DNA from: Benincasa hispida
Lineage: Eukaryota > Streptophyta > Magnoliopsida > Cucurbitales > Cucurbitaceae
NCBI RefSeq assembly: GCF_009727055.1
Contig: NC_052357.1
Span: forward strand, 90,265,454 to 90,329,453
DNA length: 64,000 nt
Direction of reading: 5' to 3'
The position numbers and the translations under genes were made by a program. Every line of letters starts with the position of its first letter. Position 1 is the stretch's first letter. Below are positions 1-11,704 of this stretch, in pieces. A model generated the notes under the pieces. That model saw only the letters and a program-made list of their open reading frames with translations, had not been told where the DNA came from and made no database searches.

Positions 1-711
1 ATTGATTTTGAGATTTTCTCTCTTGCAAAAAGAATTCTCATGGAAATTTTCAAGTAAACACGGATTTACTAAGCAACAACTTGAGCGAGCTAGACGATTG
101 TGTAGTGTTTTGTAAGCGACAGACATAGAACTAAGCGATGAGCTAAACGATCGCTTAGCTTTTGTTAGACGATCACTTAGCTTTTACTAAACAATTGGGC
201 ATCAACCTATACGATAGGTTTCAGCCATCTCCCACTTGTCAAATCATATACACGATTGTTGTTTCCTCCTTCATTTGCCTTAATCCAAGTCCACACAGAG
301 CCCACCCTCAGGATTCTCACACCGAGAATATCAAGGTAGCCTTCTTGGTGGTGTTATACTCAACACGACACCGTCGAGGTTCTGTGGAGACCGTTCGTGT
401 TGCTGGGGTGTTCGTGATCGAGGCGATCGCTGAGTTCGAGTGTGCGATGTTCGTGCTGTGGAGCAGTCGTGTTGTTTGAGTGTTCGAGGTTGCTGTATTC
501 GAGCGTTCGTGATCAAGGAGCGTGGAGACGAGTCTACAAATGTTCGTAACATCTCTTCTTGATCATTTGTAGTTTTCATGCTGTAATTTTTGTATTGATT
601 GCATAACCATTTGTTTCTGTGTACGACTGGAATTTATAATATTCATACATTATTTTAATTTGGAATGATCTATTACGCTGCTTATAAAAATCCCGTGTTC
701 GATTTCCTTCA
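1..711 (+). mobile_element. 5' LTR of copia element 1 (family A), 3' part only
   Basis: This is the downstream third of a family A long terminal repeat; the rest lies before the window. It matches 6,741-7,452 and 18,113-18,793 and, inverted, the segment starting at 45,805. It ends in ...TTCA, followed two bases later by a tRNA-type primer binding site, which fixes the LTR edge. Differences from the 3' copy are frequent and mostly transitions, so the insertion is not recent. The segment carries many ACGATCG/AAACGATCGTTTAG motifs (about 90-200) and the hairpin AACCTAT-ACG-ATAGGTT at 204-220. An open frame at 162-479 is not conserved in sister LTRs and is not called as a gene. Confidence 0.85.
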
Positions 712-713
712 AC

Positions 714-725
714 TGGTATCAGAGT
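714..725 (+). other. Primer binding site of element 1
   Basis: TGGTATCAGAGT follows the LTR end. It is the usual plant copia primer site, complementary to the 3' end of initiator tRNA-Met, with the last base changed from the common TGGTATCAGAGC. It sets the direction of the element as +. Confidence 0.85.
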
Positions 726-1049
726 CAGTTGTTCTGATATTCCAAGTTACAAGTCTGTTTCAAACTTTATTTTACAGTCGCGGTGGGTTTCTGCATTTGT
801 ATTTAATCATTAATTGCATCTGTGGATGGAGTTGATGAATGTTTCGGGTTTAATTGTCTTTAGTTAAAGCTTTCTTCCAAATACAAAGTGCTAATTTGTA
901 AGGGCCCCTATGTTTTTGGGCGTAATTAACTTGCAAACGAGTCTGTAATTCAAAGAGTTTGAGTTAGTCGAGTCGTTCATGATGAAGTTTTGAAGCATGG
1001 AGATGCGGTTCTCAACGAAGAAGACTAAGCGTTGGTCGTATCGTGCAGC

Positions 1050-1600
1050 CTAAGGTAAACGATCGTTGGGATTTAACTAAGCGATCGTTTAGATTTTTCT
1101 AAACAATTGTGTAGTATTTACTAAACGATCGTTTAGCTAATGCTAAGCGATGGGGTAAATCGTTTACTCTATCGCGTAGTGTTAGTTGTCCGATAGCATA
1201 GGCGCTGGAGGTAGACGATTGTAGTGGGAGCATGTGATGCTCATCGTTTAGTAAAAGGCGCGCGCTAGACGATCGTGTAGTTAGCAAGCCTCATCACTTA
1301 GTTACTACCTACACGATCGTGTGTATGGGATACAGAGGCGCTAGCTAAGCGATTGCTTAGGCAATGGTGCTTTATGGCATTGTAGTCGTTTAGACGATCG
1401 CGGAGGGCGGGCGTTGTGCAAAACACACTAAGTGATCGTGTACCTCAGACTTCATCGCTTAGTAAAAGGTACACGATCGTGTAGTAAATGTTAAACGATC
1501 ATTTAGCTCTAAGAGCGTTGGTAAACGATAGAGCAAAGCGTTTGTTTTATCGTGTAGACGATCGCGGGGAGTTTAGTACACGATGGTTGGAGACGCGATG
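1050..1600 (+). repeat. ACGATCG palindrome cluster in element 1 leader
   Basis: Dense short palindromic words built on ACGATCG, such as AAACGATCGTTTAG and CTAAGCGATCG, are spaced tens of bases apart in both orientations. They match words in the LTR itself (90-200; 6,830-6,960; 18,200-18,290; inverted at 46,310-46,480). There is no fixed period, so this is a motif array rather than a classical tandem repeat. Confidence 0.75.
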
Positions 1601-2465
1601 CTTTGCCTGAATGGTTCAAGACCCGGTTCGCCTATTTGAACTGGAGACTTCTTGTATTTTGTAATAGTTAGCTTTAATTTTGTGATTTTAAGGAAATTTT
1701 ACCCAGTTCATCAACATTTATTTATTATACATGTGATGTATGGTGCTTATATGCCAAAGTGTTTAATATATAGTTCAAAATCCACCTCAGGTTGTGCAAT
1801 TATTCATGCACCATGTATTATAAATGGTATAATCGAGCATCAAGAAATTACTTGAAAGCATGCACATGCATCATGAAATATAAGAGTTATATTTTGCATG
1901 CAGTGAGCATTATCATGCATCATCCTTTTATTATAAGTGTTATAGTCTAAGGATGAATGGAAGCATGTTTTTCTTGTTTAATTGCTATTTTGTATAAGTG
2001 TTATATAAAAGAAGTAGCAAAGAATGGACAATGCATTAAGCATGACACTTAGGCTGTTTATAAGCGTTATGAATGCCTTGGTTGGAATAAAAGATTAAAT
2101 TTGTTTTAAATCTATCTATAAGGGACATTTTGTCTAAAGCGGGTTCTGGCTAGGCTAGGGTCCTTAAGTTAACGGAAACATAATACCCATACTTGGGAAC
2201 CTATCTGGAAAGGTGAATTAGATAGATTTTCAACAAGCATGCGACGATTTGATCAAAGACTCCGTTAAAGAGTTTAATGGATAATGATCAAAAGTTGTTT
2301 AACTATCCAAGGTAAAATTTACTCTTGCGCAAACCTAAAAGTCACTTAGTTAAAATCCTTAGTCGTGCTTTTCTAAGTAAGGTAAACCCTAGGTTATAAA
2401 ATACTCAGTGGGAGGAAGAGATGTATCTAATATGTCTATGATTCCACTCACGTTTCTCCCTGTAT

Positions 2466-2680
2466 GTTCACACTGTGAGATTCATGCTTGCCTTTGTGGT
2501 GCCCTGGGAGCATCCCCCTTCGGATGGTGTTTGCATGAGTCAATATCAAGGTCAACACGTCCTATGGTCTCTATCATTGGTTCACACCGTGAGATCATTC
2601 TATACTCCCTCGTGTCGTCTTTGAGCATCCCCCTTCGGATGGATTTTGTACAATTGGTCAAGATCAAGGTGAACTCCAGA
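2466..2680 (+). repeat. Two ~114-bp leader modules (element 1)
   Basis: Two imperfect direct copies start at 2,466 and 2,580. Each opens with GTTCACAC.GTGAGAT and contains GAGCATCCCCCTTCGGATGG (2,508-2,527 and 2,623-2,642), which can fold as CATCC-CCCTTC-GGATG. Related modules occur in the leaders of element 2 (10,347, 10,506 and 10,663) and of the element at the right edge (60,590 and 60,747). Confidence 0.75.
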
Positions 2681-3105
2681 AATGGATAGGGTCGCTTTAG
2701 GTTTTGCCCCAATCGGATATTTTCCCTTTGGATTGGGTTTTTGGGGCGAACCTATAGGGCCTAAAATGGCGGGTCACACTTACAAGAGATTGTTAAGTAA
2801 GTTAATGATCTCTTGGCCAAATCAATGATGGCTAGTCGTTATAAGAGCAAGAGTTATTCTGGTATTAATGACTGGTTGAGAACTTCTCAATTTAGAGGAG
2901 GGATAATTGACCTCTCATCGACGGCTTTTGTCCTAAACCTTTGAAGCTTCATTGCGAAACTAGATGTCACACGGGGTTCATATTAGTTTTGCTAAAACTT
3001 TATTGGGTGTTGTTTTATTTTACAACAGGTATTTGCTTAAAACCTAACGTAGGTCAATGTATTTTTCTTTTCAGCAACTCGTTAGTATTTCCGTTTAAAG
3101 CTTTT

Positions 3106-6100
3106 AATATGACCGACTACTTACAGTGGAAAGAATCGTGTGAAACATATTTCGTGGCAAACAACCTCGATCCCACTACTCTCCAAAAGTGGAAACAAGA
3201 CAGAAATCTGATTTATTGATTTTGGAGACATGTCTGGTAGAGAATGATGATTCTGCCTGGATCCTTGACTCAGGTGCTACTAATCATGTCAATTCCTTTT
3301 ACCAAGGATTCAATTCCTGGTAAATATTGCCACAGGGAGAGATGACTCTTCGAGTTGGTAATGGTGAGGCTGTTTTAGTTGTTGCTATAGGCATGCTGAA
3401 GTTATTTGTTGACAAGAAACGTTATCTGTTACTAGATAATGTTTTTGTAGTTCCTCATATTAAGAGAAACTTAATCTCAGTTTCTTGTCTCATTAAACAA
3501 GGGTATATCGTCTCCTTTTCTGAGAATAAAGTATTTATTTTCAAGAATGGAATGGAGATTAGTTATAGTTCAATGGAAAATAACTTATATGTAGGAAGGT
3601 CGTTAGTCATAAAAGCCTTGTTTAACACTGAAATGTTTAGTACGACAACAATAACTAAAGGACCAAAGATTTCTCGTAAGGAAAACGCCCATCTTTGGCA
3701 TCTAAGGTGAGGTCACATTAACCTCAGTAGGATTGAGAAATTGGTGAAAAGTGGACTTCTAAAGAGTTTAGAAGAAAACTCCTTGCCGGTGCTTGTACAT
3801 TCAGACCTCTGTGATACGATGAATGTTAGAGCTCGAGGTGGGTATGAATATTTCTTCTCTTTCATAGATGATTATTCAAGGTTCGGGTATCTCTTCCTAA
3901 TGTGACGTAAGCTTGAAGCTCTTGGCAAGTTCAAGGAGCATAAGGCTGAAGTTGAAAATTTGTTAGGTAAGAAGATAAAAACACTACGATCTGATCATGG
4001 TGGAGAGTATATGGACCTCCAATTCCAGAACTATATGATAGAACATGGGATTGCATCCTAACTCTTGGCCCCTAGTATACCTTAGCAGAATGGTGTATCT
4101 AAAAGGAGAAATAGAATCTTGTTGGACATGGTTCGGTCTATGATGAGTTATGCTCATCTTTCAGACTCGTTTTGGGATTATGCAGTGCAGACTGCATGTT
4201 ATATCCTAAACAACATTCCCTCAAAAAGTGTTTCTGAAAAAACTTTTGAGTTATGGAGAGACCGTAAAGATAGTTTACGCCACTTCAGGATTTGAGGTTG
4301 TCCGACACATGTGCTAGTGAATAACCCAAAGAAGTTGGAACTGCGTTCGTAGGTTTACCTCTTTATAGGCTACCCCAAGGAAACGAAAGGTGGATACTTC
4401 AATGATCCGAGTGAGAACAAAGTGTTTATTTCTACAAATGCTATCTTCTTGGAAGAAGACCACATAAGGGATCATAAGCCACAAAATAAGCTCGTTTTGC
4501 GTGAGATCTCTAGTGAAACTAAGATTGCTAAAGGTTCAACAAGAGTTGTTGAATAGGTCGACAGATCAACAAGAGTTATTGAGGTCAGAACGTCTAGTCA
4601 ACCAGCTTAAGAATTAAGACTGCCTCGATGTAGTGGAAGGGTTATGAACCCACCAGATCGCAACATGGGTTTGACTGAAGCCCAAAACGTCATTACGAAT
4701 GATGGGGTTGAGGATCTGCTGTCTTTTTAGAAGCAATAGAGGATGTTGACAAAGATGAATAGGTTAAAGCCATGAACCGGGAAATAGAGTCTATGTACTT
4801 CAATAACGTCTGGGAGATTGTTGATCCACCTAATGGGGTAAGACCTATTAGATGTAAGTGGATCTATAAGTGAAAGAGAGGTGTAGATGGAAAGATACAA
4901 ACAATTTAAGGTTAGACTCGTGGCAAAGCGTTATACCCAGGTTGAGAGAGTTGACTATGAGGAAACTTTCTCAACTGTTTTCATGCTCAAGTCTATCAGG
5001 ATTCTCCTGTCCATAGCCACATTTTATGATTATGAAATATGGCAAATGGACGTCAAGACTGCCTTTCTTAATGGTAATCTTGAAAAGACCATCTATATGA
5101 CTCAACCAGAGGGGTTCATAGTTCCAGATCAAGAGTAAAGGGTTTGCAAGCTTAATAGGTCCATTAATGGGCTGAAACAAGTATCTAGATCTTGGAATAT
5201 CATATTTGACACTGCAGTCAAGTCGTTTGGCTTTGATCAAAACGTTGATGAGCCTTGTGTTTACAAAAAGATCATCAACAGCTCAGTAGCTTTCCTGGTA
5301 CTGGATGTGGATGATATCCTACTTATTAGGAATGATGTAGGGTATCTGATTGACATTAAGAATTGGCTAGCTGCCCAGTTCCAAATGAAAGATTTGGGTG
5401 AGGCACAGTATGTTCTAGGGATCCAGATCATTCGGGATGGTAAGAACAAAGGTTAACCCTGTCTTAGACATCGTATATTGATCAAATGTTGATCAGGTAC
5501 AGGATGCAAGATTCCAAGCAGGGTTTATTACCCTTCAGGTATGGAATCATTCTGTCTAAGGATCAATGTCCTAAGACACCTTAAGAGGTTGAGAAGATGA
5601 GACGGATTCCCTATGCTACTGTTGTGGGAAGTTTGATGTATGCAATGTTGTGTACTAGACCCGACATTTGCTATGCAGTAGAGATTGTCAGTCGATATCA
5701 ATCCAATCCAGGATTTGATCATTGGACGACGGTTAAGGCGATCCTCAAGTATCTTCGGAGAACAAGGGACTACATGCTCGTGTATGGAGATAGGGATCTG
5801 ATCCTTACAGGATATACAGACTCTGACTTTCAGACCGATAGAGATTCTCGCAAATCGACATCTGGGTTAGTGTTTACTCTGAATAGAGGGGCTGTAGTCT
5901 GGCGAAGCATCAAGCAAGGATGCATCGCGGACCCACTATATAAGTCGAATACGTAACCGCTTGTGAAGCATCTAAGAAGGTTGTTTGGCTAAGGAAATTC
6001 CTTTCAAATTTGAAAGTTGTTCCAAATATGGATTTTTCTATCACTCTTTGTTGTGATAACAGAGGGGCTTTGGCAAATTCGAAGGAGCCTCGGAGTCATC

Positions 6101-6288
6101 GTTGTGATAAGCACATCAAACGGAAATATCACCTAATCAGGGAGATTATGCATTACGATGATGTGATAGTCATGAAGATCGCATCAGAGCACAACGTTGT
6201 TGATCCCTTTACAAAGGCCCTCGCAGCTAAAGTGTTCGAGGGTCACCTAAAGCGTCTGGGTCCAATGGATGGTAGATCCCGTGATTAA
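3106..6288 (+). pseudogene. Decayed copia gag-pol of element 1
   Basis: This is a broken Ty1/copia polyprotein. A short gag piece (MTDYLQWKES, 3,109-3,218) runs almost directly into the protease, so most of gag and its zinc knuckle are deleted. The protease motif DSGATNH is at 3,267. The pre-integrase region ENAHLWHLR is near 3,680, but the segment between it and the integrase catalytic core is shortened. Integrase shows FIDDYSR (about 3,865) and RSDHGGEY (about 3,990). Reverse transcriptase shows YEETFS (about 4,958), MDVKTAFLNG (5,046-5,075) and VDD (5,307-5,315). RNase H runs from about 5,600 to KVFEGHLKRLG near 6,229-6,261. At least ten in-frame stops and several frameshifts are present, many explained by C-to-T or G-to-A changes. 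The order PR-INT-RT-RH identifies copia rather than gypsy. It cannot make a working protein. Confidence 0.9.
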
Positions 6289-7452
6289 AGAGTTTAGTCA
6301 GTTATTCACATACCGTTGGAGCTTCGAGCTATAGGTTCATAAGGTCCCCTTGATAGCTCAATAGATTCAGTTGAGGATCAGTTTTTGGTGTTGATTTGAA
6401 ATGTTCAAATTGACAAGAGGTATTTTGATTATATATGATATAATCGGTATGGTGTATGAGATACATCTAGTGGAGGATTAATGTAAATGAGATTTACATT
6501 AAGTGCCATGGAATAAAAAAAGAACTATGGTTTATATGTTTCATGAGATGAAATATTAAAACTAGGTTATAAATATAGTATGATAAGTTGGTTATCATTT
6601 ATATTTATAATAATATTAATTATTGAATAATTAAATCTTTTTTTCTAATAATCAATTGAGTGGGAGGTTATTGGTGGTTCATGGTAATCGTGAGATAAAA
6701 AGAAAATTTTTTTTCCTAATTTTAGTAAGTTTTTTGCAAAATAGATTTTGAAATTTTCTCTCTAGCAAAAAGAAATCTCACGGAAGTTGTCAAGTAAACG
6801 CGGATTTACTAAGCGACAGCTTGAGCGAGCTAGACGATCATGTAGTGTTTTGTAAACGACAGACACAGAACTAAGTGATAACCTAAATGATCATTTAGCT
6901 TTTGCTAGACGATCGTTTAGCTTCTGCTAAACGATTGAGCAACGCCCTATACGATAGGTTTTAACAATCTCCCACTTGCTCAATTGTGTACATGATTGTT
7001 GTTTCCTCCATCGTCTGCCTCAATCCATGTCCACACAGAGCCCACCCTCTGGATTCTCACACTGAGAATACCAAGGTAGTCTTCTTGGTGGTGCCATACT
7101 CAACTTGACACCATCGAGATTTTGTGGAGGCCGTTTGTGTTGCTGGTGTGTTCGTGACCGAGGCGATCGTTGAGTTTGAATGCACGGTGTTCATGCTATG
7201 GAGCGGTCGTGTTGTTCGACCATTCGAGGTTGCTGTGTTCAAGCATTCGTGATCAAGGAGTGTGGAAACGAGTCTACAAATGTTTGTAGCATCTCTTCTT
7301 AATCATTTGTAGTTTTCATGCTGTAATTTCTATATTGATTGCATAACTATTTGTTTCTGTGTACGACTATAATTTGTAATGTTCATACATGATTATAATT
7401 TGGAATGATCTATTTCGCTACTCATGAAAATCCTCGTGTTCAATTTCCTTCA
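6265..7452 (+). mobile_element. 3' LTR of element 1, 5' ~880 bp deleted
   Basis: The sequence joins the RNase H coding end directly to the middle of a family A LTR. Comparison with the complete LTR at 16,762-18,793 shows the match begins at ATGGATGGT (17,646 there), so the polypurine tract and the first ~880 bp of the LTR are missing. The LTR ends ...TTCA at 7,452, where family B LTR sequence resumes. It contains the CCTAT-ACG-ATAGG hairpin at 6,946-6,958 and the ACGATCG words. Confidence 0.85.
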
Positions 7453-8825
7453 ATCTCAATAGTGCCAGCTCAATGAGCCTCCCATTTCAAGGGTAAGACC
7501 GAGTAGATAGCTTGGGACATAGAGTGTAAGACGAAATTCACGCCTACCCGATTTAGGGATAGGAGAAAGGTTGTTCTCTTAAGTACTGAATCTAGGTCTT
7601 GAACAAAGGGCCCCACCTTCTCAACTGGCCCGAGTGGGATCCGATTTAAGTGATTGGTTCACAAACCAAATTGTTCATTAGAGAATCAGTAGGAATTTAA
7701 GGAACAGGATGTAATATCAGGGGTAAAACAACATATTCACCTAGCAATTATTACGAACAACCTGTAAAGGGTTGACTTACTTATTATTGTTAAATCAAGT
7801 GGACACAAATATATCTATAGTGAGAAGAATGCAACTATCGAGCTAAGTAGTATACTAGACTTGATAGTTAACGAATAACTGATTAATTCGATCTAAAGAG
7901 TTTTGGCCAATTAATCTTAATCGTTGGAGCTCATGATTCTGTAGGTCCATAAGGTCCCTCTATTAGCTTGTTAAAATATGAACACCTTGATTATTATATT
8001 GGAGTGAATTTTGGAATGATATCAAATTGAAATTTGGGTTTGTATAATTATATTTGATATAATTAATGTTTAATTTATTAAAATTAAACAAAATTGGAGT
8101 GTTTATAATATTTAAATGTTGATTTAAATATTAATTACGTAAATAGGATTCATATTTAAAATTAGGTGTATGATTAATTTAATATTTGATATTAAATTAA
8201 ATTAATTCATTAAACATGTTTAAATCAAAAATTAATTTTTCATTTTTTTCCAACTTCAAAAATTGAAATTAAGATTTTGATTTTAAATTATTTAAAAATT
8301 AGAAAAATTGGAAAATTGGAAATTGATTGAGAAAGTGAGGTTTTCCCACTTTTCTCAAGCATGAGGTGTGTCCCATGCAAAATGACATAATTTTTCCACT
8401 TAATTGCACTTGATTTCTCAAAGTAGTTGCTGGCCATTAATCAGATTGTAAGTGCTTGAATGTTGAGAATTAATAAAAGCCTCAATTTTTTGAAAGAAGA
8501 TGGTGATTTTTGGCTAGAAATCTGATTCTCAAACTTGATCTTCTTCCTTCAAATCCATGATATTTTCATCACAAATTCACTCAAATCTGAATTCACTCAA
8601 AATAAAGGCTGAGAATAGTAGAGAAGATCTCTTGGTGGTGCACCGTTGATTTGGAGCTGAATTAGAGTGAAGAGCAGCTTAGAATTAGAAGTATTCATCA
8701 AAGGTATGTTCATCTTAAAACCCACTTTTATTTTCTGAAATAGCATGCTTTAGAAGTCAAATTAAATATAATTAGAGTGCTTATTGATTCTGTTTGCTTC
8801 CGTTGCATGCTAGTATATCCTATCA
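7453..8825 (+). mobile_element. 5' LTR of copia element 2 (family B), right part
   Basis: This matches the right part of the family B LTRs at 18,860-20,318 and 40,595-42,019 and ends ...CCTATCA, followed by a primer site. Its left part is beyond element 1, which is inserted in it, and so lies outside the window. It contains a hairpin, GAGAAAGTG...CACTTTTCTC, near 8,327-8,357 that is conserved in the sister copy near 19,816. The open frame on the minus strand at 9,047-9,340 lies downstream in the leader and is not supported. Confidence 0.85.
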
Positions 8826-8827
8826 AT

Positions 8828-8839
8828 TAGTATCAGAGT
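8828..8839 (+). other. Primer binding site of element 2 (mutated)
   Basis: TAGTATCAGAGT lies two bases after the LTR end and is the copia initiator-tRNA-Met site TGGTATCAGAG with a G-to-A change at its second base. Confidence 0.8.
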
Positions 8840-11153
8840 GAGATTTAAACACTCAATTAACATTAATTTGAGCTTTGGTGGGTGAACTTCTGAAATTTCA
8901 TGTTTATGGACTGATATGAAAGTTTTTCAACTTTGGCATTAGATTTCTCTTTGAGTTTCAAGTTAAATTTATAATTGGATCTTGATTGATGAACTTAAAT
9001 GCATGCTCAAGAGTCTGTAATTTATTTGGAGTCATTAGAGTCCAAATTAGGTTGTAATTTGGTGTTTGAAGCAAGCGAGGTTGTGTTGTAAATTTTGGAG
9101 AATAGCTTTCTGTCTAGGCAGCATTGCAACACTGTTCATAAGCGTTGCAATGTTGCTCACGTTGTTGAGTAAGTTTGAACCAACGGGATGATTGAACAAG
9201 TGAGTTTTCAACCGAGCATCGAGCGTCGAGCATTGTGCAGCGAATTGGACTAATCGAGCAGCGAGGATCCAGGACTGAACCAGTTTGTTAAGCGAGGACG
9301 AACGAGGAGGGCCAATTCGACTAGTTTTCTTCAGGTCCAATCTGGTTCGGCCTCAAATGGTTTTTGGCTAGTCGGGTTCAGGCTCTTCTAGTCCGTTCCG
9401 CTTCATTTCGATCCCGTTCAACCTTTCTTGGACCGGTTCAACACTTTTAGAAGTTTTAGAGGTCTGATTCAAGCTGTTCAGTTCCGATTCGGGTCGGTTC
9501 AAGTAGTTCTACATCAAATTGAAGTTGTTTTTGGACATGTCAATATATTAGCTATTATGCTTGCTTAGGATGCCAAAGTTGAACCATAACAGTATTATTT
9601 AAATAATTATTCATGTGTTGTATGTTGTAGTTAAATTTAAACATATTTGTGCATATCGTCTGCCATTTAGATTTAAAATTCCACCATAGGAAGCATGTTA
9701 TACATTATATATATGTTATAAATTGTTATAATGTATAGAATGCATGTTTAGGGTTTCAGTTACTTTATATAACTGTTATATTAAATTGGAATGCCTTGAT
9801 GTATGTTGTGGATGTAATAACATGTCTAATTTTTATAAGTTATTATAAAATAGAATTAGACATTAAAATCTATAACAAAGATAAGTTGCATGCTCACGTA
9901 GATTAATCACCTGTTTTAATAAGTTAAAATAGGTCAACATCTTGTAAAACGTGGTTACAAACTCAATCGGTATATAATCCTATCTAAGGCTGGAGGTACT
10001 TAAGTTGACGGTCTACGGAACACCTCCTACCTGAGGATTATGACCGAATAATTGAGCGTTGTTAACCGGTTTTATAAGCATACATGAGCGGTATGAGGTA
10101 AAGAAATGGTTTATCACCTAGACATCGTAGGTTTAAATTCATTTATAAGTGTTATACTTGGATAAACCACATAGACTTAGGGTTGTTTAATTAGCAGAAA
10201 TGAACCTAAGTATAAATATACCCAATTAAATAGCAAAACACTTTAATGGTAGTTTAATAAATTTATATGATAAAGTTATTAGAACACTTCAGTAGAAGAT
10301 TAATAACATATACGATACGTTATTTCTAGCTACCATGTCCTTAAGAGTTCACAATCAAGATTTAAGCGGTACTTCGTGTCACCCTGGGAGTGACCTCCAT
10401 TCCAAAAGTATTTGCATAAATCAAGATTCAGGTGAATAAGGGGAAGTCATTCAAATAAAAATCAAGTATATGATACATTGATTTCAACTTTCACGTCTCT
10501 ACAAAGTTCACACCATAAGATTCATATGACACTTCGTGTCACCCTAGGAGTGACCTCCATTCGAAACTGCTTGTATGAGTAAAGAGCAAGGTGAACAGGG
10601 AAAGTAGTTCATAGTAAGTGGGTGAAGGATATGTGTCAACGTATCCTGTGTCTCTTCCATTAGTTTGGACCGTGAGATTCCTATGTTGCGCTTGCTGGTT
10701 TGCTTTAGGCGGCCTTTGCTAATCGTTTAACGATGGCTATCCCTTCGGAGAGTTATAACATAGGATTCGGAACAACTCAAACTCCATAAATGGTTAGGAT
10801 TTCTTAGGTCCATTTTTAACCTTGACTCTCTATTTCGGTAGCATAGTTAGGGTCGACCTCTAAGGTCTGAAAACGGAGGGTTACACTAACAGAAAAAGAG
10901 TTAGTAATTTCCGACCGAAATGGTAACTAAACAACTATAGGAATAAGAGTTATTTTGGAGATAGTATTTGGTCAAAAAAATTTTGCTTTAGTCAAGGAGT
11001 ATTTAACTGCCCCTCAGTAGCACTTATTCTGACTCACTATAGTATCGTTGCAAATAAATAATAGTTATGGGTATATTATAACTTGTTTTTGTTAAACTTG
11101 ATTTTGGATTTAGATGCAATTTTACTAATTTAGAATTTAGTTAAAATTTCTGC
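8840..11153 (+). other. Long untranslated leader of element 2
   Basis: About 2.3 kb without a supported gene. A GC-richer zone (9,100-9,540) contains GCGTTGCAATGTTGC-like words and repeated GGTTCAGG/GGTTCGG phrases. It is followed by an AT-rich zone with TATAA..GTTATA palindromes (9,640-9,920), a segment beginning CTATCTAAGGCTGGAGG near 9,982 that resembles 2,130 and 60,270, and three ~100-bp modules starting at 10,347, 10,506 and 10,663. The layout mirrors element 1 although the sequence is diverged. Confidence 0.7.
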
Positions 11154-11704
11154 ATGTCGAATTCTTCTAGAATACTCGCTTCCTAATTAGTTAATGGTAA
11201 AAACAATTCAACGTACAAATTAATAGTAGTTGATGGTTCTAAAAGAGTTTTAACAGAGGATTATCCTCTATCTCCTAATTCATCTAAAGTTATAACGATA
11301 TAGATGAGGAAATAAAATTTGAACAACAAGATAAATATGATTTACTTGTTATCGAAGCGTGTTTAGTGAAAAATGATAAAACCTGGATAATAGATTCAGG
11401 TGTTGCTAATCATATCTGTAATTTCTCATAGGAAACAAGTTCCTGGAGACAGTTGACAGAAGGTGAAATAATCTTTAAGGTAGGGATTGGGGAGGTTGTT
11501 TCAACTAAAGCAATAGAAGATATGAAGTTATTTATAGGAGATAGATACATTTTACTTAAAAATGTTCATAACATTCCTTCTACGAAAAGGAATTTAATAT
11601 CTATCTCTTGTTTGCTAAAACAAAATTACAAGGTTTCTTTCGAAAATGATGAAATGTTCATTACTTCAAAGAATATCAAAAGTTATTTTGCAAAATTAGA
11701 AAAT

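Larger units (their letters stand above)
726..3105 (+). other. Long untranslated leader of element 1
   Basis: About 2.4 kb lie between the primer site and the first gag-like codons, with no supported gene. Three zones are visible: a motif-rich zone with many ACGATCG palindromes (about 1,050-1,600); an AT-rich zone with repeated TATAAGTGTTATA-like palindromes and TGCATCAT motifs (about 1,690-2,080); and a zone with two tandem ~110-bp modules beginning GTTCACAC (2,466 and 2,580). The same order of zones recurs in the leaders at 8,840-11,150, 34,285-35,392 and 59,858-61,190. The open frame at 2,408-2,689 lies in the modules and is not a supported gene. Confidence 0.7.

Noticed and set aside
162..479. 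105-codon open frame in the LTR at the left edge
   Set aside because: It lies in a family A LTR, and the frame is not kept in the sister LTRs at 6,900, 18,250 and 46,300.
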